DNA of 64,000 nucleotides from Pseudacidobacterium ailaaui (GCF_000688455.1 NZ_JIAL01000001.1:62001-126000); one strand, 5' to 3'. Counted from the stretch's first letter, positions 38,801 to 47,547 are shown. A program made the numbers and translations. Notes: a model not told the origin generated them from the sequence alone.

Positions 38801-39560
38801 GCAACTGAGCATGGCCAAACAGTTGACTCATGGCCTGTCCTTTAATGTGAACTATGCATGGCAGCGTGGATACAACTTCAACAGCAGTTATGCCACTTGG
38901 GACAGGACTGCTGTGAAAGGACGCGATGACAGCATCCGCGAACAGCAGATCATTGGCTATGGCACCTGGAACCTTCCCTTCGGGAGAAACCAGTGGATTG
39001 GCAGCAATGTTCCTCGTTTCGTGGATGAGATTATTGGTGGCTGGCAGTTCAGCCCTGTCATTACCTGGTCCACAGGCCTACCCTTCACTGTTGGGTATAC
39101 CAACTGCGGCCTGTCCGTTCCGGGAGACGCACCATGCTATCCCAACGGAAAGGCTGGGTATATAAAAACACATCTCACAGCCTTTGACCCAGTAAGCCAT
39201 ACCCGTACCTTCTTTAGTGGAGTTACCTGCTCGGATCCAAAGGCAGGACTCACCCCAACCTCACCCTGCGGTCAGTTCACCGCCCCAGGGTTGGACCAGA
39301 TTGGCAACATGGGAAGAAACAGCGTCTTCGGACCGCATTTCTTTAACGGCGACTTGTCGCTGCAAAAGAACTTCCCCATCTATGAAAGCCTGCTGGCACA
39401 GTTCCGCGTAGATGCCTTTAATGGATTCAACCACATCAACGCTGGAAACCCCGGACAGACGAACATTGACGGCGGGCCGTTCACCATTACAGGCGAACCG
39501 GCACTCAACGTCTATACCAATCCGCGACAACTGCAATTTTCGCTGCGTCTCCAGTTCTAA
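35898..39560 (+). CDS. Oar-like TonB-dependent receptor with carboxypeptidase-regulatory-like domain (second copy)
   Basis: An outer-membrane transporter of 1,220 residues. A signal peptide ends SSHAQA, followed by a carboxypeptidase-regulatory-like domain (GSIYGTVTDNTGAVVPNATV), a plug domain (ITDLPIPDRNFTNIQLLLPG, then LDGTDNQDPI) and a long beta-barrel ending LQFSLRLQF. It has the same layout as the receptor at 23637-27050 but is clearly divergent in sequence, so they are different subfamilies, not recent duplicates. GGGAGACC lies before the ATG. A strong terminator follows at 39580-39605 before the two TPR genes. The substrate is unknown. Confidence 0.95.
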   Translation: MITRTCKALACGLGIALLSLLPFSSHAQAIYGSIYGTVTDNTGAVVPNATVTITDEAKGTSTTVQTNGSGAYTVDHLIPDKYDVKVEASGFQTFEAKGIQVFADAAPKVDAQLQIGGASQTVTVNADAIPVLKTDRADVSTEFTTKTITDLPIPDRNFTNIQLLLPGAQPLGWGHAASENPQASKQIQVDGQAFGGVAFQLDGTDNQDPILGIIVINPPLDALSETKITTQNFDAEFGKAVSSFVMAQTKSGSNSFHGTAYDYRESNANLARDPYTQFQPDPVTGHFLPPGLKNQFGGTLGGPIIKDKLFFFGDYEGIRQKVGISYTATVPTKLLTATCLGQQTGPSGIPGCDFSEYPNTIYQQTPSGPQPYPGNVIPTAQLSPQALALMKLLQPYAPNTSGALNGTKNNYAASGTGGFNSDQWGQRIDWQATTRTHVFERFSRFTDTLTGKTMFGAAGGPGFGLQGYGGTSKGANDSLAAGFDMALSPSLLTDFRIGYYRYNIVTAKYDQGTDFATQLGIPGLNTGSSFTSGAPAFNIADSDRSGNETANNAQSQGPQYGSGLNINRCNCPLTEKEDQFQIVNNWTKIIGNHSFKFGADLRYARNLRVPSDTNRAGELRFDPGPTSNGSTGGLGFATFVLGDVTNFGRYVSVSTNAKEFQKRFFFYGQDTWRVTSNLTLNLGVRYELYFPESVNAKGNGALMNLKDGYLRVAGYGNIPSNMGWSPATNAWNPRIGLAYQLDPKTVIRAGYGRSFDIGVFGSIFGHVVTQNLPVLANQAVSSPNTLSYAFNLSSGPPANVFPTVPSNGLLPAPGYAVSPKARPNSLRLPTLDAWNLSIQRALTPTLSVTMAYVGNKGTHTLSAGDGNNTNPNEAGIFLPASYSVNGQTLHYDPSVNPSTLYPGQTIPGISTNNGTAISNFLSRYYGGTLAACQDPNYATPSGLTPGMCGWTNGISYYGDDQDTEFNALQLSMAKQLTHGLSFNVNYAWQRGYNFNSSYATWDRTAVKGRDDSIREQQIIGYGTWNLPFGRNQWIGSNVPRFVDEIIGGWQFSPVITWSTGLPFTVGYTNCGLSVPGDAPCYPNGKAGYIKTHLTAFDPVSHTRTFFSGVTCSDPKAGLTPTSPCGQFTAPGLDQIGNMGRNSVFGPHFFNGDLSLQKNFPIYESLLAQFRVDAFNGFNHINAGNPGQTNIDGGPFTITGEPALNVYTNPRQLQFSLRLQF

Positions 39561-39579
39561 CGGGAACGCGGCCTTGCAT

Positions 39580-39605
39580 GAGGGGAGCAAATGCTCCCCT
39601 CTTTT
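39580..39605 (+). terminator. Rho-independent terminator after the second TonB receptor
   Basis: A perfect 10-bp stem (GAGGGGAGCA at 39580-39589, TGCTCCCCTC at 39592-39601) with a 2-base loop is followed by TTTT. An ATG at 39591 falls inside this hairpin, which is why the following gene is taken to start at 39630. Confidence 0.9.
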
Positions 39606-39629
39606 AATTTCGATAGACTTCCTTCAGCC

Positions 39630-40622
39630 ATGTACAAGTTTTTCCTGTTTTGTCTGATGGGACTGCCTCTCTGCTACCTGATGGCGCAGCCAGCCGGGCC
39701 TTCGCTCAACCATGCCCGTCAGCTATGGGTCCAGGGCAGGCTTGACGAAGCGCTTGCTGAAACTGAGGCGCTCCGCAAAGTGAATCCTGAACCGGCGGAA
39801 GTGGAACGCCTGCGCGGCTTTATTTTTTATCAGCAGAACAAACTGAGTGAAGCGGACTCGTCTTTTGCTCTGGCCCTCCAGCAGGACCCCAAAGACAAAG
39901 ATGCAATGGAAATGCGCGGCGTGACCCTGTTCCGCATGGGGCGTGCAGCCGATGCCATTCCATTCCTCGAAGCAGCTCGCGCCTCCATTCCCGGAGCAAA
40001 TATCGATCCCAACTACGTGCTGGGGGCTTCTTATCTCCAGGTACAGCGCTATGATGATGCCCGCCACGCCTTTGCCGCCCAATATGGATTTGCCCCCGAC
40101 TCCGCACCGGCTTTTCTTTTGACCGCACGCATGGCCCTGCATCAGGAACTGGTGGCAGCCGCCGAGCAATCTGCACAGAAGGCATCGCAACTGGACCCGA
40201 AACTGCCCGGTGCGCACTTGATTTTGGCCGAAATTGCTCTTGCCCGGGCCGACACGACCCGGGCCATTGACGAGCTCGAAAAGGAGCAGGCGCTCAATCC
40301 GCTAAACGGAGAAATCTATGATCGGCTCGGCGACGCCTATGTCCGGAATGGTCAATACGACAAGGCGCAACAGGCGTTAAACTGTGCTGTTCTGCTGGAA
40401 CCAAATGCCACCGGGCCCTATATCCTTCTGGGAAAGGCCCTTCTGGGGCAACAGAATCCGCTCATGGCGGCCATGTATCTTGAACACGCGCTTAAGATGG
40501 ACCCCGGCAATTACATTGCGCATTCCATTCTGGCGCAGGTCTATCGCGCCGAGGGCCGCAAGGACGACGCAGCCAGAGAATTTCAGATGGCCGAAAAGCT
40601 CCAGTCAGGAACACAGCACTAG
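39630..40622 (+). CDS. Secreted TPR-repeat protein (first of two after the TonB receptor)
   Basis: The protein of about 330 residues has a signal peptide (MYKFFLFCLMGLPLCYLMAQ) and about eight tetratricopeptide repeats (for example LSEADSSFALALQQDPKDKD and YDKAQQALNCAVLLEPNATG). ATG 39630 is chosen because an earlier in-frame ATG lies in the terminator stem. The stop overlaps the next TPR gene by one base, so the two are one unit, probably acting on the same partner. Its repeats are shorter and fewer than the next protein. Confidence 0.9.
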   Translation: MYKFFLFCLMGLPLCYLMAQPAGPSLNHARQLWVQGRLDEALAETEALRKVNPEPAEVERLRGFIFYQQNKLSEADSSFALALQQDPKDKDAMEMRGVTLFRMGRAADAIPFLEAARASIPGANIDPNYVLGASYLQVQRYDDARHAFAAQYGFAPDSAPAFLLTARMALHQELVAAAEQSAQKASQLDPKLPGAHLILAEIALARADTTRAIDELEKEQALNPLNGEIYDRLGDAYVRNGQYDKAQQALNCAVLLEPNATGPYILLGKALLGQQNPLMAAMYLEHALKMDPGNYIAHSILAQVYRAEGRKDDAAREFQMAEKLQSGTQH

Positions 40623-40624
40623 TG

Positions 40625-42382
40625 ATGCATCGTTGGAATACAAAAGGGAAAGTCCCACTCTCGATCTATGCGTTGCTGTGGCTAACGTCGGGTTTCGGCA
40701 GTTCTTTGTTTGCCCAGCAAACCACCCGGTTGCATGAAGCCGATGCTGCATTCCGGGCCGGATATGCCGCGGCTGCGAGCGGCGATCTTGCCACAGCGCG
40801 GCAGCAGTTTGAACGCGTGGTTCAGCTGGCGCCCCAGATCGAAGAGGGACACAGCGCCCTGGGCAGCGTCCTCTGCCAGACGGGGGACTACGCGGCGGCC
40901 GTGCGGGAACTCGAAAAGGCCCTGGCACTCAAACCCGCTGACAAAAGTGCGCAGGAAAACCTCGCGATCGCTTATACACAAACAGGAAATCCACAGAAGG
41001 CACTTTTGCTCTTTGAAAAAATTGACAGTGCTGACCCGCTCGTCCTGGCAGCCTATGCCCGCGCCCTCGCAGCCACGGGCCGGCTGCCCGAGGCCCTGGA
41101 CAAAACACAGCGCGCCATCCGTGAGGCGCCACAGAATGCCGTGCTCTATGATCAGCTTGGCACTCTTGAAGCGCAGACGCAGAACTGGCCAGAGGCCAGA
41201 AATGCCTTTGAACACGCCCTTCAACTGGACCCTCATCTTGCGGCGGCACACATGCATCTGGGCGCGGCCTTCAACCATATGCAGCAGCCGCAAAGCGCCA
41301 TTCCTGAGCTGACCGAGGCCCTCCATTTGGACCCGAAGAATGCAATCGCCCATCTGGAGCTAGGCAAGGCCCTGGCTGCAAGCGATCAGGATGATGCAGC
41401 CATTCCACACTTTCGGCAGGCCCTCTCTCTGGACCCGTCTCTCACTGAGGCGGCCAATCAGTTAGCAATGGCACTGCAACGCACTGGCCAGGAGAATGAG
41501 GCCATTCCTCTTTTTCAAAAGGTCATCGCTGCTGATCCTGCAAACACTTCGGCGCTTACCAATATCGGGCTTGCTCTTGTGCAGACCGGCCATGCCAAGG
41601 ATGCCGTTTCTTATTATCGTCGTGCACTTGCACTGGCCCCCCAGGATGCGACCACGCATCAAGACCTGGGGGTCGCCTATCTGCAGCAAAGCGACATCGA
41701 GGATGCAATCCGCGAGTTCCAGGCAGCGCTGGCCATCGCACCGGACACTCCGCAGCTCCACTACAATCTGGGCCTGGCATACAAACTCAAGGACGACCTT
41801 GCTCGTGCCGTCCCAGAGCTTGAAACCGCAGCCAGACTCGACCCCTCCTCTCCGGACCCGCCTTACACACTCGGTGTGCTCTACATGCAGCAGGGACGCT
41901 TCGATGACGCGGCAGCAGAACTCAGGACCGCTCTGGATCGCCGGCCCGGCAATGGAGATGGCTGGGCCCTCCTGGGCAGTATTTACAAGCAGCAGGCAAA
42001 GTACGATGATGCGGCTAGGGCCCTGCGCATGGCCATCCAGCTGTTGCCCAATCAACCCGGCCCCCATATCACGCTGGCCAGCGTCCTGCAGGAACAAGGC
42101 AAGCGGGAAGAGGCCGCGGCGGAGCGGAAAATCGCCGCAGACCTCACTCGCGTGGCGGTGAACCGCCAGCGGGCCATTTTTGCCACCAATACCGGCAATG
42201 CGCTGTTACAAAAGGGAGAAGTCGCCGATGCCATCTCCCGCTATCAGGAAGCCATCAGCAGCGATCCGGCCTATGCCGAAGCACACCGCCAGCTGGCCCT
42301 CGCCTATGAAAGGCAGGGACGTTCCGCTGATGCCGATGCCGAACGAAAAAAAGCCGCAGCTTTAGAACCAGGCCATCCATAG
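40625..42382 (+). CDS. Large secreted TPR-repeat protein (second of two)
   Basis: The 585-residue protein has a signal peptide (LTSGFGSSLFAQ) and about 15 tetratricopeptide repeats spread through almost its whole length (for example NAFEHALQLDPHLAAAHMHL and AVSYYRRALALAPQDATTHQ). It should form a long helical solenoid in the periplasm or on the outer membrane. Its in-frame GTG (40622) overlaps the previous stop. The gene is followed 41 bp later by the histidine kinase gene, which may be separate. Confidence 0.9.
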   Translation: MHRWNTKGKVPLSIYALLWLTSGFGSSLFAQQTTRLHEADAAFRAGYAAAASGDLATARQQFERVVQLAPQIEEGHSALGSVLCQTGDYAAAVRELEKALALKPADKSAQENLAIAYTQTGNPQKALLLFEKIDSADPLVLAAYARALAATGRLPEALDKTQRAIREAPQNAVLYDQLGTLEAQTQNWPEARNAFEHALQLDPHLAAAHMHLGAAFNHMQQPQSAIPELTEALHLDPKNAIAHLELGKALAASDQDDAAIPHFRQALSLDPSLTEAANQLAMALQRTGQENEAIPLFQKVIAADPANTSALTNIGLALVQTGHAKDAVSYYRRALALAPQDATTHQDLGVAYLQQSDIEDAIREFQAALAIAPDTPQLHYNLGLAYKLKDDLARAVPELETAARLDPSSPDPPYTLGVLYMQQGRFDDAAAELRTALDRRPGNGDGWALLGSIYKQQAKYDDAARALRMAIQLLPNQPGPHITLASVLQEQGKREEAAAERKIAADLTRVAVNRQRAIFATNTGNALLQKGEVADAISRYQEAISSDPAYAEAHRQLALAYERQGRSADADAERKKAAALEPGHP

Positions 42383-42423
42383 ACGGCTGTACATGCGTAC
42401 CTTTGCTCCACTAGAGTGAAAGC

Positions 42424-43791
42424 GTGTACGAGCCGAAGCTCATCCTGATTACTCTGCTCATCAAGCTGGGTGTGGCTGCTGCTGTATCCAGCGCCCTGGC
42501 CCGCGCCCGCACCTTTCAACGGCTCCTCTTTACGGAAGACCGTAACGCCGGACAGACCCTGGGCCTGCTGGCTTTTATCTGTATTCCGCTCACACTGGGG
42601 GTATGGGTGCGTGTTATCGTGCCTAACTTTTATGCCGCCGATATCTCCTTTGAAACAACCGTCCTTCTTGGCATTCTTATGGGTCCCTGGTCAGCACTGG
42701 CTGGCGGGGCGATGCTGTCGCTGCCGGCCATGCTGCACCATGAATATCTCAGCCTGCCTTTTAATCTGGCCGTAGGTGCCATCGCCGGAATGTACGGCCG
42801 TTTTGTGGAAGAAGAAGAAGTCTGGTCTTTCTCTCCTTTTGTCGACCTCAGTATCTACCGGTGGATACGCAGAAACCTGCGCAAGCCGCGCTTCGACCGC
42901 CAGGTCCTGCTGCTTGCTTTGATTGTCGGCCTGGAGATCTGCCGCGGCTGGATTAGCAGCATGTATCCCCATCGCCTCTTCGCTCTAGTGGGGCCTTCCT
43001 GGCCCATACGAGTGGCCGTATGGGCCTGCTCTGCCATGGTAGTCGGCATCCCTCTCAAAATATGGAACGCCATCCGCATTGAACAAAAACTCGAAGAGCA
43101 GAAGCGATTGCTGCTGGAGGCGCGACTGGATGCTCTCCAGCGTCAGATTAATCCCCACTTTCTTTTCAATACGCTCAACTCGATTGCCTCCCTGGTGCGC
43201 TCACGTCCGGAACAGGCGCGGGAGCTGATCGTCAGGCTGGCCAACATCCTGCGCGCTTTGCTCAAGGAGCATGACTCCTACGTCCTTCTGCGTGACGAAT
43301 TGAGCTTTACCGATGATTACCTGAGCATCGAAGTCGTCCGCTTTGGTCCGGACAAGCTCAAAGTTGTCAAGGAAATTGATCCCGCCACGCTGGACCTCCC
43401 GGTGCCCAGCATGATTCTGCAGCCGCTGATTGAGAACAGCATCAAGCATGGTCTGGAGCCGCGTATCAGTGGTGGCACCATTACTCTCCGGAGCCGGCTG
43501 ATTCAGGGAAAGCTCCTCATTGAAGTGGAGGACGATGGAGTCGGTATTGCTCCCGGACGTTTTCACTCAAGTGGCGTCCTGCGCCAGGGCACGGGAATCG
43601 GCATGAACAATGTGCGGGAGCGGCTTGAAGTGCTCTTTGGCGATGCTGCCAAATTTGATGTCACCAGTCGTCCCGGACGGGGCACGCTGATTAGTATGGA
43701 GATGCCCACAGCAAATTATGATGACGGCGAGACAACCGGCGAGACAACCTCGCCCGTCATGTCCCCGGCCCGCTCCAGCACCCGCTCATAA
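42424..43791 (+). CDS. LytS-type sensor histidine kinase (no adjacent response regulator)
   Basis: The 455-residue protein (GTG start 42424) has an N-terminal 5TM LytS-type membrane sensor region (about residues 5-215), then a His_kinase domain with the phosphoacceptor in RQINPHFLFNTLNSIASL (about residue 243), a Bergerat ATP-binding fold with ILQPLIENSIKHG (N-box) and GIGMNNVRERL. LytTR-type response regulators usually sit beside such kinases; none is seen here. Its 3' end overlaps bshA (opposite strand) by 76 bp, and the C-terminal 20 or so residues (TTGETTSPVMSPARSSTRS) are low-complexity. Confidence 0.9.
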   Translation: MYEPKLILITLLIKLGVAAAVSSALARARTFQRLLFTEDRNAGQTLGLLAFICIPLTLGVWVRVIVPNFYAADISFETTVLLGILMGPWSALAGGAMLSLPAMLHHEYLSLPFNLAVGAIAGMYGRFVEEEEVWSFSPFVDLSIYRWIRRNLRKPRFDRQVLLLALIVGLEICRGWISSMYPHRLFALVGPSWPIRVAVWACSAMVVGIPLKIWNAIRIEQKLEEQKRLLLEARLDALQRQINPHFLFNTLNSIASLVRSRPEQARELIVRLANILRALLKEHDSYVLLRDELSFTDDYLSIEVVRFGPDKLKVVKEIDPATLDLPVPSMILQPLIENSIKHGLEPRISGGTITLRSRLIQGKLLIEVEDDGVGIAPGRFHSSGVLRQGTGIGMNNVRERLEVLFGDAAKFDVTSRPGRGTLISMEMPTANYDDGETTGETTSPVMSPARSSTRS

Positions 43792-44903
43792 AAATTCTCG
43801 TAGAGCGGAATAATTTTGCTGGAGCAGAAACGCTTTTGTGCTGTCTGGCGGGCGGCCTCTGCCATGGATTGCAGTTTCTGCGCATCGGTAAGCAGCTCCA
43901 CGGCGCCTTGGGCCATCGCTTCCACGTCCCCCACGGCAAACAACCTGCCATTGACGCCATCCTCGATGAGTTCCGGCACTCCTCCTACCCTGGTCGCGAT
44001 TGCCGGAACACGGCAGGCCATCGCTTCCAGGGCCGCCAACCCGAACGACTCCAGCTCGCTTGGCATGAGCATCAGGTCTGCCAGAGGCAACAGATCATTT
44101 ACGCTGTCTTGCTTGCCCAGAAAATGCACGCGCTCCTGGATACCATGGCGTTTGGCCAGCCACTCAGCCGCCGAGCGGTCTGGACCGTCTCCCACAAGCA
44201 ACAAATGCGCAGGCACAGATTGGTTGACACGAGCCATAATTTCCACTGCGTCCGTCACCCGCTTTACAGGGCGGAAATTTGAAAGGTGGACCAGAATCTT
44301 TTCATCGGAGGCAGCATAGCGCGCACGTTCCTGGCGTCGTATCTCCTCGGAAACTGGTGCATAGACATCACAGTTTACGAAGTTTGGAATGACCTCGATT
44401 GGACTCTTGGTTTTAAACTCCTGAATCGTACGTTCCTTCAGATATTGAGAAATTGAGGTGATCCCGTCGCTCTGCTCGATGGAAAACCGAGTAATCGGCA
44501 GATAGGAACGGTCGAGTCCGACAAGCGTAATGTCTGTGCCGTGAAGGGTCGTCACAAAGGGAAGATGGCGTCCACGTGCAGCCAGCATCTGCTGGGCCAG
44601 CAACGCGCTTACCGAATGGGGAATGGCATAGTGCACATGCAGCAGATCAAGCCCATAATACTCCGCCACCTCTGCCATCCGTGAGGCCAGCGCCAGATCA
44701 TAGGGGGGATACTCAAACAAGGGATAATTTGAGACTGGGACCTCATGGTACCAGATTCCTTCTTCACGCCCAGTAAGCCGGAACGGCTGCGAATAGGTGA
44801 TGAAGTGCACCTGATGGCCGGCGCGTGCCAGTTCAATACCAAGCTCCGTTGCTACAACGCCGCTGCCACCATATGTGGGATAACAGGTAATTCCGATTTT
44901 CAT
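43716..44903 (-). CDS. bshA: N-acetyl-alpha-D-glucosaminyl L-malate synthase BshA (bacillithiol synthesis)
   Basis: BshA is a GT4-family glycosyltransferase that joins GlcNAc from UDP-GlcNAc to L-malate, the first step of bacillithiol synthesis. The 395-residue protein starts MKIGITCYPTYGGSGVVATE (ATG 44903; longer frames lack this family start). HVHYAIPHSVSA, TTLHGTDITLVG and PSELESFGLAALEAMACRVP are characteristic. The C-terminal tail MTGEVVSPVVSPSS is low-complexity and lies in the overlap with the kinase gene. No bshB or bshC is in the window. The flanking YdjC-family gene is a different deacetylase family. Confidence 0.93.
   Translation of the reverse strand: MKIGITCYPTYGGSGVVATELGIELARAGHQVHFITYSQPFRLTGREEGIWYHEVPVSNYPLFEYPPYDLALASRMAEVAEYYGLDLLHVHYAIPHSVSALLAQQMLAARGRHLPFVTTLHGTDITLVGLDRSYLPITRFSIEQSDGITSISQYLKERTIQEFKTKSPIEVIPNFVNCDVYAPVSEEIRRQERARYAASDEKILVHLSNFRPVKRVTDAVEIMARVNQSVPAHLLLVGDGPDRSAAEWLAKRHGIQERVHFLGKQDSVNDLLPLADLMLMPSELESFGLAALEAMACRVPAIATRVGGVPELIEDGVNGRLFAVGDVEAMAQGAVELLTDAQKLQSMAEAARQTAQKRFCSSKIIPLYENFYERVLERAGDMTGEVVSPVVSPSS
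43726..43749. repeat. 12-bp tandem duplication in the overlap of two convergent genes
   Basis: GGCGAGACAACC is repeated back-to-back (43726-43737, 43738-43749). It lies in the 76-bp region shared by the histidine kinase and bshA, and is read by both as two copies of a four-residue unit (GETT in the kinase, GEVV and SPVV-like in BshA). Confidence 0.8.
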
Positions 44904-44997
44904 GGGCCGCCCGGTTACTGCATTTGACGATGACGCCAGTGTACCGGATTCAGAACAGCACATCTTTTCATTAGGTATGGAGAGCAACTCGGCCTTT

Positions 44998-45837
44998 TTA
45001 TAGCTGCCCAAAATGGATGACCTTTATCTGCGCGCCGGGAACGGCTTTGAGCAGTGCCCTGCGCTCGATATCCCGCGACTCCCGAAGCCTGGTCCGCTGC
45101 CGCTGAAGGTCGGCATCGTTGTACCCGGGATGACAGACCAGCTCCCAGGTCCCCTCTGGCAGGGCAGAGAGAAGATGCTCTGCAGTTGGCTCATCCAGTG
45201 AGCCGGTGGCCAGCACTCCGATGGCGCCGTCCGTTGTCATCAATCCGGATTTCCTGATTTCCCGGGCAAAGGAGGCGCTCTGAGAGCGTAATAGCCGCAC
45301 CTGCATCTTCCGGACCCGCCCCGCTCTGCTGGTGGCTTGTAATGCCCAATCCGGTTCAAAAGGGTTTCGGATGGCCTTCACCCCGCACGCCAGAGCAGCA
45401 CGCACTAGCGGCCGGAGGACCCGCGGAAACATATGTGTATGTTTATGGGTATCGACGTGGGTCACAGAAATACCGGCCAGTTGCAATTTCCGGATCTGCG
45501 CAACTGCCTCTTTCTCAATGTCGGTTTCAGAGATCCGTCCGCAAAGCAGGTCGGCAACAAAGGCGCCCAGCTTGGGCCGGAATTCTGTGCCGCTCACCAG
45601 TGAAGGTATCTCCCTGACAGGAAGTGCGGGAATGCCATCCACCAGCACCACATGGCAACCCACGCCGAGCGAAGACATCTGTGCGGCCTGTGAAACCGCC
45701 TCTGCAAAAGGGCCATCTGGGGCTGTGGCCATTAAGGTCGCGGAGGAAAGCGCGTTTGCAGCATGTAGTTCTGCCACAGCACGATTGATACCTGGAGTTA
45801 AACCGTAATCATCTGCGTTCACAATCAGGCGGCGCAC
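44998..45837 (-). CDS. YdjC/ChbG-family carbohydrate deacetylase-like protein
   Basis: The protein of about 279 residues belongs to the YdjC/ChbG family, metal-dependent deacetylases of N-acetylated sugars; members such as HpnK act in hopanoid synthesis. Metal-binding features are NADDYGLTPGIN at the start and VDTHKHTHMFPRV in the middle, and the C-terminal WELVCHPGYND. GTG 45837 is chosen as the start because MRRLIVNADDYG then follows; an upstream ATG at 45903 adds 22 unrelated residues. It lies 94 bp from bshA on the same strand, so a common transcript is possible, but it is not a BshB (LmbE-type) deacetylase. Confidence 0.87.
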   Translation of the reverse strand: MRRLIVNADDYGLTPGINRAVAELHAANALSSATLMATAPDGPFAEAVSQAAQMSSLGVGCHVVLVDGIPALPVREIPSLVSGTEFRPKLGAFVADLLCGRISETDIEKEAVAQIRKLQLAGISVTHVDTHKHTHMFPRVLRPLVRAALACGVKAIRNPFEPDWALQATSRAGRVRKMQVRLLRSQSASFAREIRKSGLMTTDGAIGVLATGSLDEPTAEHLLSALPEGTWELVCHPGYNDADLQRQRTRLRESRDIERRALLKAVPGAQIKVIHFGQL

Positions 45838-45951
45838 AAGGCACAGTCTACCAGTGATTCTCCAGCCTGAAGCAGGCGGCAGATCAGAATCCTGGTTGCG
45901 CAACCGCCATACTTTGCTTCTTTCCCTGCTAGAATAAAAAAGTCCTTTCCG

Positions 45952-46028
45952 GGGCGGTTAGCTCAGTTGGTTAGAGCGCCTGCCTTACAAGCAGGAGGTC
46001 GCAGGTTCGAGCCCTGCACTGCCCACCA
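45952..46028 (+). tRNA. tRNA-Val (anticodon TAC)
   Basis: The 77-base sequence folds as a full cloverleaf. Acceptor strands GGGCGGT (45952-45958) and ACTGCCC (46018-46024) pair with one G-T, followed by discriminator A and CCA (46026-46028). The anticodon loop CTTACAA gives anticodon TAC (valine), and the T-loop is TTCGAGC. It stands between the YdjC gene (minus) and ispG (plus). No integration debris is seen at its 3' end. Confidence 0.95.
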
Positions 46029-46275
46029 TCCCTACCCGGGTTACGCATGCGCGAAAGATTCCGCTGTACAGCTCCGTGACCGACATCCCACACTGCTCCT
46101 GAGAACATGGGTGTGGAAGCCGGGACCATGACCATGCAGCCCTGATCAGACTCCGGCCGTGAAATCAAAGAGATACTTTCTGTTTTCTCCGATAAGGGAC
46201 CCTCTGCTTTTGGAAGACCCGTTTTATGGATTTCTTCCGTACTTTTGTTCCTTGTACACTGATATTGAGGAATTT

Positions 46276-47526
46276 ATGCCAGTCATTCAGCGCAGAAAAA
46301 CCGTCACCGTCCGGATAGGCAATGTCCGCGTCGGTTCCGAGGCGCCCGTGGCCGTCCAGTCCATGACCAACACTGATACCGCCGATGTTCCGGCGACCAT
46401 TCAGCAAGTGGCCGCATTGGCTGCCGCTGGGTCAGAACTCGTCCGTGTAACAGTGAACAACGACGATGCTGCCCGGGCCGTACCCTACATTGTGGAAGGG
46501 CTGGCAAAGGCCGGGATTCACGTCCCCATCATCGGTGATTTCCACTACAACGGCCATATTTTGCTCAAGAAATATCCGGACTGCGCCAAAGCGCTGGCCA
46601 AATATCGCATCAATCCGGGAAATGTCTCCATTGGACGCAAGGACGACGACAATTTCCGTACCATGATTGAGTGCGCAATCGAAAACGACAAGCCGGTCCG
46701 CATTGGCGTCAACTGGGGTTCCCTGGACCAGGCGCTTCTGACGCGCCTGATGGATGAAAACTCCCGGCGCCCCGACCCTCTGGATGCGCGCGACGTCATG
46801 ATGGAAGCCATGTGCCGCAGTGCACTGGATTCGGCCGCAGCCGCTGAGCACTACGGCCTTGCCCACGACAAAATCATCATTAGCGGAAAAGTCAGCGGCG
46901 TCCGTGACCTGATTGATGTCTATGAGATGCTGGCCAGCCGCTGCGATTATCCTTTGCACCTTGGCCTGACCGAGGCCGGTATGGGCATGAAAGGGATCGT
47001 CGCCTCCACGGCCGGACTGGCCCCGCTGCTGCTGAAAGGCATTGGCGATACCATCCGGGTCTCACTCACGCCCAAGCCGGGCGGAGACCGCACCGAAGAG
47101 GTGCTCACGGCGCAGCAGATTCTGCAATCCCTGGGAATCCGCAGCTTCACGCCCCAGGTCACCGCCTGCCCCGGATGTGGCCGTACCACCAGCACCTTCT
47201 TCCAGGAACTGGCCCAGCAAATACAAAACTATCTGCGCGATTCCATGCCCGTCTGGCGGCAGCGCTACCCAGGCGTTGAGGAGTTGAAGCTCGCCGTCAT
47301 GGGCTGCGTGGTCAATGGACCCGGCGAATCCAAACACGCCAACATTGGCATCTCGCTGCCCGGCACTTTCGAGGAGCCGAAGGCCCCGGTCTATGTGGAT
47401 GGCCGCCTGCTGACCACCCTGCGCGGCGACACAATTGTCGAGGACTTCAAAAGGATCCTCAATGAGTATGTGGAAACACGCTATGGTAGCCGCTCAGCCA
47501 CAGAAGAACTTGTCTCTGCGCATTGA
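46276..47526 (+). CDS. ispG: 4-hydroxy-3-methylbut-2-enyl diphosphate synthase IspG (GcpE)
   Basis: IspG makes HMBPP from MEcPP in the MEP isoprenoid pathway, using a [4Fe-4S] cluster and flavodoxin. The 416-residue protein (ATG 46276 with GAGG five bases before; longer frame to 46159 has no family similarity) starts [28 protein letters not shown]-like [26 protein letters not shown], and the cluster cysteines in [10 protein letters not shown] and [10 protein letters not shown] are all present. Length and motifs are normal. It is a core gene, convergent with trmFO. Confidence 0.95.
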   Translation: MPVIQRRKTVTVRIGNVRVGSEAPVAVQSMTNTDTADVPATIQQVAALAAAGSELVRVTVNNDDAARAVPYIVEGLAKAGIHVPIIGDFHYNGHILLKKYPDCAKALAKYRINPGNVSIGRKDDDNFRTMIECAIENDKPVRIGVNWGSLDQALLTRLMDENSRRPDPLDARDVMMEAMCRSALDSAAAAEHYGLAHDKIIISGKVSGVRDLIDVYEMLASRCDYPLHLGLTEAGMGMKGIVASTAGLAPLLLKGIGDTIRVSLTPKPGGDRTEEVLTAQQILQSLGIRSFTPQVTACPGCGRTTSTFFQELAQQIQNYLRDSMPVWRQRYPGVEELKLAVMGCVVNGPGESKHANIGISLPGTFEEPKAPVYVDGRLLTTLRGDTIVEDFKRILNEYVETRYGSRSATEELVSAH

Positions 47527-47547
47527 TTTCTGCAAGAGAACTGCCGC

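Noticed and set aside
44998-45837. Assignment as BshB
   Set aside because: The motifs (NADDYG, HTHMFPRV) are those of the YdjC/ChbG family, not of the LmbE family that BshB belongs to.
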